Shown: in pieces, positions 58,740 through 64,000 of the stretch
How positions within the stretch are numbered: position 1 is the stretch's first letter
Layout: every line of letters begins with the position of its first letter
Source: Mermis nigrescens
Lineage: Eukaryota > Nematoda > Enoplea > Mermithida > Mermithidae
Direction: 5' to 3'
NCBI GenBank assembly: GCA_036768485.1
Contig: JAVLUZ010000154.1
Coordinates: 32,997,748 to 33,061,747, forward strand
DNA: 64,000 nucleotides
The notes under the pieces: generated by a model
Databases searched by the model: none
What the model was told of the DNA's origin: nothing
What the model saw: the letters and a program-made list of their open reading frames with translations, nothing else
Made by a program: the position numbers and the translations under genes

Positions 58740-60255
58740 TTGTGAAGTAACGCCAGTTTTTTCACAATACGGACACGCAGTATGCCTTTTGAACAGCATT
58801 GTGTACCAATAAGCTGTCGTTTTCGCTAAAATTCTTTTTGGGAGGGCGGCTTTCACGTTGAAGCTTGGTCACATTCGATTTTTAGTAGATGAATCGCACA
58901 TCTTAATTATTTCTATCGAATTATTCATGAAATCGACTTGATAATTTTAGAGAGAAAGATTGAGTCCTTCATTCTGCCTTAACCTTAATCGCATTGTTAG
59001 CGCCTAAGATTAAAAGTCGAAACTATCAATCAATCATTTTAAACTTGAGAAGTTTAGAGAATCTTTTCTGATCTGATAATTCTTGTTATGCGTTGCATTT
59101 TAGTTTTTCTTCACTTACATAACTTCTGGTGATCGATCGTTCTTAAAGATCGTAAAGAACTTTTGATAAATACATATACTAGACTAGTATATGTGTAAGG
59201 TAATTAGTGTGAAAGAACAAACCACAACTACCTGCATTATACCGCTTTTATTCGGGTTTGAATACATTGCTTCGATTTTAACGACTTCGTGTCGAACCTT
59301 TTCTTGCCGCTTGTATTTCTCGGATCAGGTATAATAAACGGTTCTCTGTGATACGTTTGGTTCCTGATTGTTGATTAACCCTAAATCAATTAAGAACTAT
59401 ACTATTAATAATTTTCGTAAGATACACTGTATGTCTACCATTGATAAAGTATATATCGACGCACGCATTATTTGCCGTTTTTCATCCGTATTCCTTAAGA
59501 AATAAACTTATTTGAATGCTCAAATTTCAGGCGGAATATTAGAAGAAGTTCGTATTCGTGCATTTATTACAAAGCGCAGGAACTTTAAAATTGTTGCAGA
59601 CAAATTTATTTAATAATGTTTTATATGTTGATAATTTAAACCGGTTTTGTTCCAACGCTACTACTTCAACCTTACTATGAGTGGATGATCATTCGAATTT
59701 GGTCGACTGGTTTTTTCTACTAAAATATTTCTTTTCTGTGTTCAGTGCTCTGTTATTTACAGTACAATAAATGTAGACGAAATCTTTTTGATTTTGCGGT
59801 ACTTAATGAAATAGTGTAGATACGAAAAGTTACCTACGTCAGAGAAATTTGCCTTTCGCAAATTATCTTCGTTTTCGAGTTAATGCATATGCAGTAGTGA
59901 TGTCAAATTAAGGTGCTCTTCAGTACACATCGTTTCAATGTCATCCGGGAAAACAGGAAGTGTCTGCGAAAATTTATCTGCTTTTTGTCCGTGTTATCGC
60001 CTGTTTTGATTGAAATTCATTTTAGCCTAGTGATTTTCATTTCAGTAAAATGTAATAAACATTAGAACATGCTAATTATTTCTGTGAACGAGGTAGCGTT
60101 TCTATGGTTTTTTATGGATAAAGTACCGACATTCGGACTTTTCACGCATTGCAGTCAGTTTTTGCGCAAGGTCGTTGCGAGACTTCTGTGTTGAAAGCGT
60201 ATATTGCCAGACATATATCTTTTATGTTTCGGGTCTTTTGCTAGTCATTCCTTTA
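58740..60255. other. Low-repeat sequence upstream of SH3BP5, nothing recognised
   Basis: This stretch lacks the repeat families seen elsewhere. It has no recognisable coding sequence, though it could hold regulatory DNA or non-coding 5' exons of the SH3BP5 gene. Confidence 0.35.
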
Positions 60256-60263
60256 GTCATTAT

Positions 60264-60525
60264 CATACGTGGGCAGCAAGAAAATTCTGGTGGGGGGTGC
60301 AAGATTTTTTTGAAGGTCTAAAAATGGCCTTAAAAACGGTGGTATGGCGATAAAAACACCATTTTTCGACGTTTCTCATCAAGCACTATCCATTGGCATC
60401 AAAAAATTGCGAAAAAAACGAAAAAATTTTTAAAAATTGAATTCTGGGGGGAGTATTTTGATTTCTGGGGGGAGGTATTTTGGTTTCTGGGGGGGTGCAT
60501 ACCCCAAACCCCACGCCCAGGTGTG
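60264..60525 (-). mobile_element. F-family MITE upstream of SH3BP5
   Basis: Ends CATACGTGGGCAGC and GCCCAGGTGTG. The flanks GTCATTAT (60256-60263) and GTCATAAT (60526-60533) differ at one base. Confidence 0.85.
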
Positions 60526-60533
60526 GTCATAAT

Positions 60534-62094
60534 GCGTATTTTTACAGCTGTCAAATTTCGTATTTGTGTTAGGCATGAAAAGCATCATACAAATTTGGTT
60601 AGCTTAGCTTATAAGCAAGCTCGAAAAAACCATTGCTTTCTCGCACTTTACGGCATTTCGGATGACGTCAATGCGCGAGCTTTCGCAGCTGGTCTTCATC
60701 GGCTATTTTTTTGTTCTCTTGGTTTTTTCGATAACGAATAAATAGTTCTTATTATTCTGGCCCATAGAAATATATTAATGTGATTTTTTTGGTTCATTTT
60801 GGTTTATTTTTGCTCCCTAATAGCTTGAATTATTCGTTGTTTATATAAGTACACGTTTCCGTGTTTTATGGTATATGCATGAATTAAAAGTAATCGCTTA
60901 TTTGCGCGTTTTCAATCTTTTGCGAATAATCTATTTTGATCACCCTAATATCATTTTTGGCACGCTTGCAAAACATGACGGAAATACAATAGCAGCGAAT
61001 AGGAATAGTGTATATGTAATACCTCTGATTCAGAAAATACAGTACTTATCTTAGGGTGTGTTGTTTTAAATCATTATTAATGGTATGCTGTCCAATGTTA
61101 TCTTTACATTAAGTGGAAAACAGAAACCTGTATCTGGCAGTGTCATTAAATTATCTACTCGGGCGAACCTTACTACTAGTTTTGTATCTAGCGTGTTTGA
61201 AATGCAGAGCCGCAATTTTCGCCTTATTTTTTAATTTTATTTACGTACCGTGCAATGCATTTAACTTTATCGGCAAAACGCCATGAAGCGCATGCCGTTG
61301 TATTATGTGGAACTTTCATCGCCATTTGTTGTGCATGAGCTAGTATTTAATGAAAATATGTCAAGGAAAGAATAGATTTTAAGCCTTGCTAAACAATGCT
61401 GACCAGACAGGCATAATGCTTGTCGGGACGGGAAGGGGTTGAAAAATGTTCAAATAATGTATCAAAACTGTGAAATACTTGTGCGATTTGCGGCCAATTT
61501 ATGAAATTTTGAAGATGACGTACATATCATGATTCATATTATCAAATGAAAAACGTTCATGATTGTCATATTTATTGCAAGCATTAAACGCTGCGCAAGT
61601 GCAGGTTCGTTTAATGAGATTTTATACCATTTGATCATTTGAATACTTACTCGTGATGTTAGCAATAGTTTTTACGTTCTCTTTTTATTATAGATATACT
61701 ATTTTGCAGCACTTTTTAAAGGGAATTTTATGACATACTCGAAGTGTATTCAAACGTAATTTGTAAATTTAATACGTACAATCAAGTTGATAAATTTTTT
61801 TCGGTCCAGTGGCAACCTTTGCTTAGGGTAAATAACTTCGCAGCCTAGTGGTTTGTAGCTCCGCTTCTTTGGTAACATTTTACGTACACTTTGACCAAAG
61901 ATTTGTTTTTGTCGGATATTAGGAAATGCGTATGAATAAAGCAAAGTCCCCCTTATTTTATAATTGTGTTTTTATACACTTATTCTGATGTTAACTTATT
62001 CTGAGATCTATGGAACTTTACAGCTTTTAGCATCGACCTCATTGTACTTTACATACTAACGACGTCTGCTCATTCTTTATTTTCTTATTTAATT
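60534..62094. other. Low-repeat sequence immediately upstream of SH3BP5
   Basis: No gene is recognised. The 72-codon frame at 60523-60741 starts within the repeat boundary and has no known domain. This is the probable promoter and 5'UTR zone of SH3BP5, but I cannot point to a specific element. Confidence 0.35.
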
Positions 62095-62460
62095 ATGGAA
62101 TCCGTGCCCCGAGCCCAATCTGGCTCAAATGTCTTAACGCTGTCTGTAAAGACAGATAAGAGTGATTCAGATCTGTATGATCGTAAATTGAAAACGACTG
62201 ACTCGTCGGACTTAACAAGATCTGTTTCTACTCCTTCAATGTCGCCTAAATCAGGTTGCGATCTGAATCGAGTTCACGAAGAACTCGAAAAATTGAACAT
62301 AGCTACTGATGTTATAAATAAAATGGAGTTGCAGTTGGACGAGGCTAGATCGGCTTTTAGGGAAAATCAGAGCAGCTGGAGTCAAAGACTTGAAATGTTG
62401 GGCAAGAAATTAGGCGCTTGCATAGAAAAATCTAGGCCATACTACGAAGCTCGTCTGAAG
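62095..62460 (+). CDS. SH3BP5: SH3BP5 (parcas-like) homologue, exon 1
   Basis: The product is a long coiled-coil adaptor. In other animals this family binds Btk/JNK and acts as a guanine-nucleotide exchange factor for Rab11. The 122 residues comprise a low-complexity Ser/Thr-rich N-terminus (1-62), then the start of the conserved helical region: VHEELEKLNIATDVINKMEL, the LDEAR...FRE heptads, and KKLGACIEKSRPYYEARLK. That last block corresponds to the family motif around 'SKPYWEAR'. The start ATG (62095) gives the only plausible N-terminus, as stops precede it. The exon ends in phase 0 at AAG|GTTAGC. The translation that runs past the donor soon hits a stop, which confirms the splice. Confidence 0.9.
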
Positions 62461-62803
62461 GTTAGCTTCAAAACGTTCGGTTAGGATTTGGAGATCTTGC
62501 TGACGTTTTAGAACGATGAAAAAAGAAATAATTCCAGGGGACATAAATAAATTAGGGTCTAAATGGATAAAATTAAAAAGTCGATATCTAAACATTATTT
62601 TTGATAATTAATTAGGCGAGTAACTAGTTTTCGTGCTACTGCACCACTTTTTGATTGCAATGCACTCCGTAAAGCTAAAAATGCGGGTCACTCATCCAAC
62701 AGGTACAGGTTTAATGTTGAATTAAGAATTGATTAAGCCGAATGTTAACTAATGCGTTCCATTCTAAAATTGTCTCAGGCTCTTAAGGAGTATAGTTAAC
62801 CAG

Positions 62804-63305
62804 CAGACATGCACGTGGGGGAGAGTTTGGGAATCTAGACCATAGGTGGGCAGCACCTAAAGTCTGGGGCGGTGCAAGATTTTTCAGAGGTCATAAAATG
62901 GTTTTAAAAATGGTGGTATGGCTAAAAAACACCATTTTTTAACGTTTCTCATCGAGCACTATTATTGGCATCAAAAATTGAGAAAAAACAGAAAAATTTC
63001 ACAAATTAAATTCTGGGGAGTATTTAGGTTTCTCGTTGGTGCATACCCTTCATATCCCCTCACGCCCGCGTGTGGTCTAGACCCTTTTGTGAGGAAAATG
63101 AGGCAAATGAAGGCCAAAAACGGATGAAAGTTGAAAAAGTTAGTTTAAAGTGCTTCAAATTGACCAGAAACTGTGTAATAATGTAGTTTTAAGGCTATTT
63201 TAGCGCTGATACCAGTTTTTGAGGTAATTTTGGCCCAAAAAGTCTCAATTTTTGGCCCCCTAAGACCGGCTGCTCCCCCCAGATCGGCCACGCTGTGCAT
63301 CTATG
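62804..63305. mobile_element. CATGCACG-family element in the SH3BP5 intron
   Basis: The left end CAGACATGCACGTGGGG and the right end GCTGTGCATCTATG match 56073-56608. The flanks do not match, so the target duplication is lost. Confidence 0.6.
62841..63074 (-). mobile_element. F-family MITE nested in the SH3BP5 intron element
   Basis: It starts CATAGGTGGGCAGC and ends GCCCGCGTGTG. The flanks ATCTAGAC (62833-62840) and GTCTAGAC (63075-63082) differ at one base. It occupies the same site in its host as the F element at 56105-56349. Confidence 0.8.
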
Positions 63306-63611
63306 GTGACGGGTAAATCACGTGCGCACTGGGGGTATGACTGATATCCTCATAAGTAAAAAATAAATAATACGAATAACGAAAATATGAAACAGATTAA
63401 ATAACGCAGCGATTTTTTTCCTAAATTTTATTACGGCGTCATTTAACTTTTTAATTTAAAGCGAAAAATTTGATAAGTACGTAATTCAAATTTTGTCTTG
63501 GCGCCAATTTTTTTTGACTCGAAGTGTAATTCAAAGGACGATAACCATCGTTCCGTCTTTTGTTTTCTTAACAATTCGATATCTATTGTTCCCTTTAACC
63601 CTTATGCCCAG

Positions 63612-63850
63612 GTTTTAGAAGCTCAGCAAGATGCTCAACGCGCGGCTTTACGCTTTGAGCGCGCTAATAGTATGCATTCGGTCGCCAAGCAACAAGTTTC
63701 TTTAACACAGGAAAGTTTAAACAGACAGAGTGGCTTAACTAAAGCCGTTGACCCTGCTTGCTTAGAAGTCTTGAATCACCACGTTCAGCGCGTTAATGAG
63801 GCAGAAGTGGAGCGCTTGAAGTCTGAACAAGAACATCAAATTATATCTAG
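63612..63850 (+). CDS. SH3BP5: SH3BP5 (parcas-like) homologue, exon 2
   Basis: Joined in phase 0 to exon 1, the frame continues the coiled coil: VLEAQQDAQRAALRFERANS, AAK-type heptads with VSLTQESL, then DPACLEVLNHHVQRVNEAEV and ERLKSEQEH. The 'LNH..QRVNEAE' block is strongly conserved in the family. The exon encodes 79 residues plus two bases and ends at TCTAG|GTTCGC, a plausible phase-2 donor. The frame past it hits a stop after about a dozen codons. The remaining exons (the second half of the coiled coil and the Ser-rich tail) lie beyond the window. Confidence 0.9.
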
Positions 63851-63980
63851 GTTCGCTACAAGATTTACATGTAACGATTCGTGATTTTGTAAGAGGGTAG
63901 TGGAGTTGGCCATTTAGGGGTAAAATATCCTGTTATTCTTGGTCAAAAATGGTAAAAACCTACATGCACATGGTCAAAAG

Positions 63981-64000
63981 CACACCTGGGCGTGGGGGGG
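63981..64000 (+). mobile_element. F-family element cut by the window edge
   Basis: The last 20 bases begin CACACCTGGGCGTGGGG, the left end of an F element in the orientation of 32213-32472. Confidence 0.7.

Larger units (their letters stand above)
62461..63611 (+). other. SH3BP5 intron 1
   Basis: The intron of 1,151 bases has GT at 62461 and a pyrimidine-rich tract ending TATGCCCAG at 63611. It contains a CATGCACG-family hAT-like element (about 62804-63305) with a nested F element. Confidence 0.8.

Noticed and set aside
60523..60741. 72-codon frame upstream of SH3BP5
   Set aside because: Its start lies in the F element boundary and target duplication. No domain or conserved pattern was seen.

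Overview
This window looks like nuclear DNA from an animal. It is probably an arthropod or another invertebrate with a repeat-dense, AT-rich genome, but I cannot name the species. The evidence is two intron-containing genes of animal families with GT/AG splice sites, plus many eukaryotic DNA transposons and retroelements. There is no bacterial operon structure. Almost all of the open reading frames of 60-130 codons are chance frames inside repeats.

Two host genes are supported, both on the + strand. The first is a COA4 (CHCHD8) homologue, a small twin-CX9C protein of cytochrome c oxidase assembly. Exon 1 is 24868-24987 and exon 2 is 34818-34946. They are separated by a 9.83 kb intron packed with mobile elements, and the gene is visible only when the two exons are joined. 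The second is the 5' part of an SH3BP5 (parcas-like) gene. Exon 1 is 62095-62460 and exon 2 is 63612-63850, and the gene runs off the right edge.

The rest is a mosaic of nested mobile elements. The dominant class is hAT-like non-autonomous elements. I could delimit 24 of them by short terminal inverted repeats and 8-bp target-site duplications, 13 perfect and 11 with one mismatch. A few further candidates lack a convincing duplication. Several groups recur: a ~200-270 bp family with ends CAYACSTGGGC (called F here); a 1.4-1.7 kb family with ends CACACATTCCC (H); a family with ends CAGGCCCGTATCCAGG (K); and a set whose ends carry tandem hexamers just inside the termini. One member of that set, at 47861-52799, contains a ~5 kb near-palindrome. 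A Merlin-type transposon (36092-39571) is complete enough to show its inverted repeats, a 9-bp target duplication and a DDE transposase domain. F elements are nested inside it.

Retroelements are a decayed CR1/Jockey-like LINE on the - strand (39986-42775) and a reverse-transcriptase pseudogene (26531-27882 and 32134-32834). The latter is split by a 4.2 kb composite insertion inside the COA4 intron. A 2.93 kb sequence without coding potential is tandemly duplicated at 13930-19775. A diverged inverted copy lies at 29430-32129. Region by region: 1-6850 scattered repeats; 6859-13656 hAT-like elements; 13657-21100 the tandem duplication; 21100-24710 hAT-like fragments; 24868-34946 COA4 with its filled intron; 36092-39571 Merlin; 39686-42998 a LINE inside a K element; 43000-47850 minisatellite and hAT-like elements; 47861-54725 the palindrome and nested neighbours; 55694-58725 more hAT-like repeats; 58740-62094 low-repeat sequence upstream of SH3BP5; then SH3BP5 to the end.
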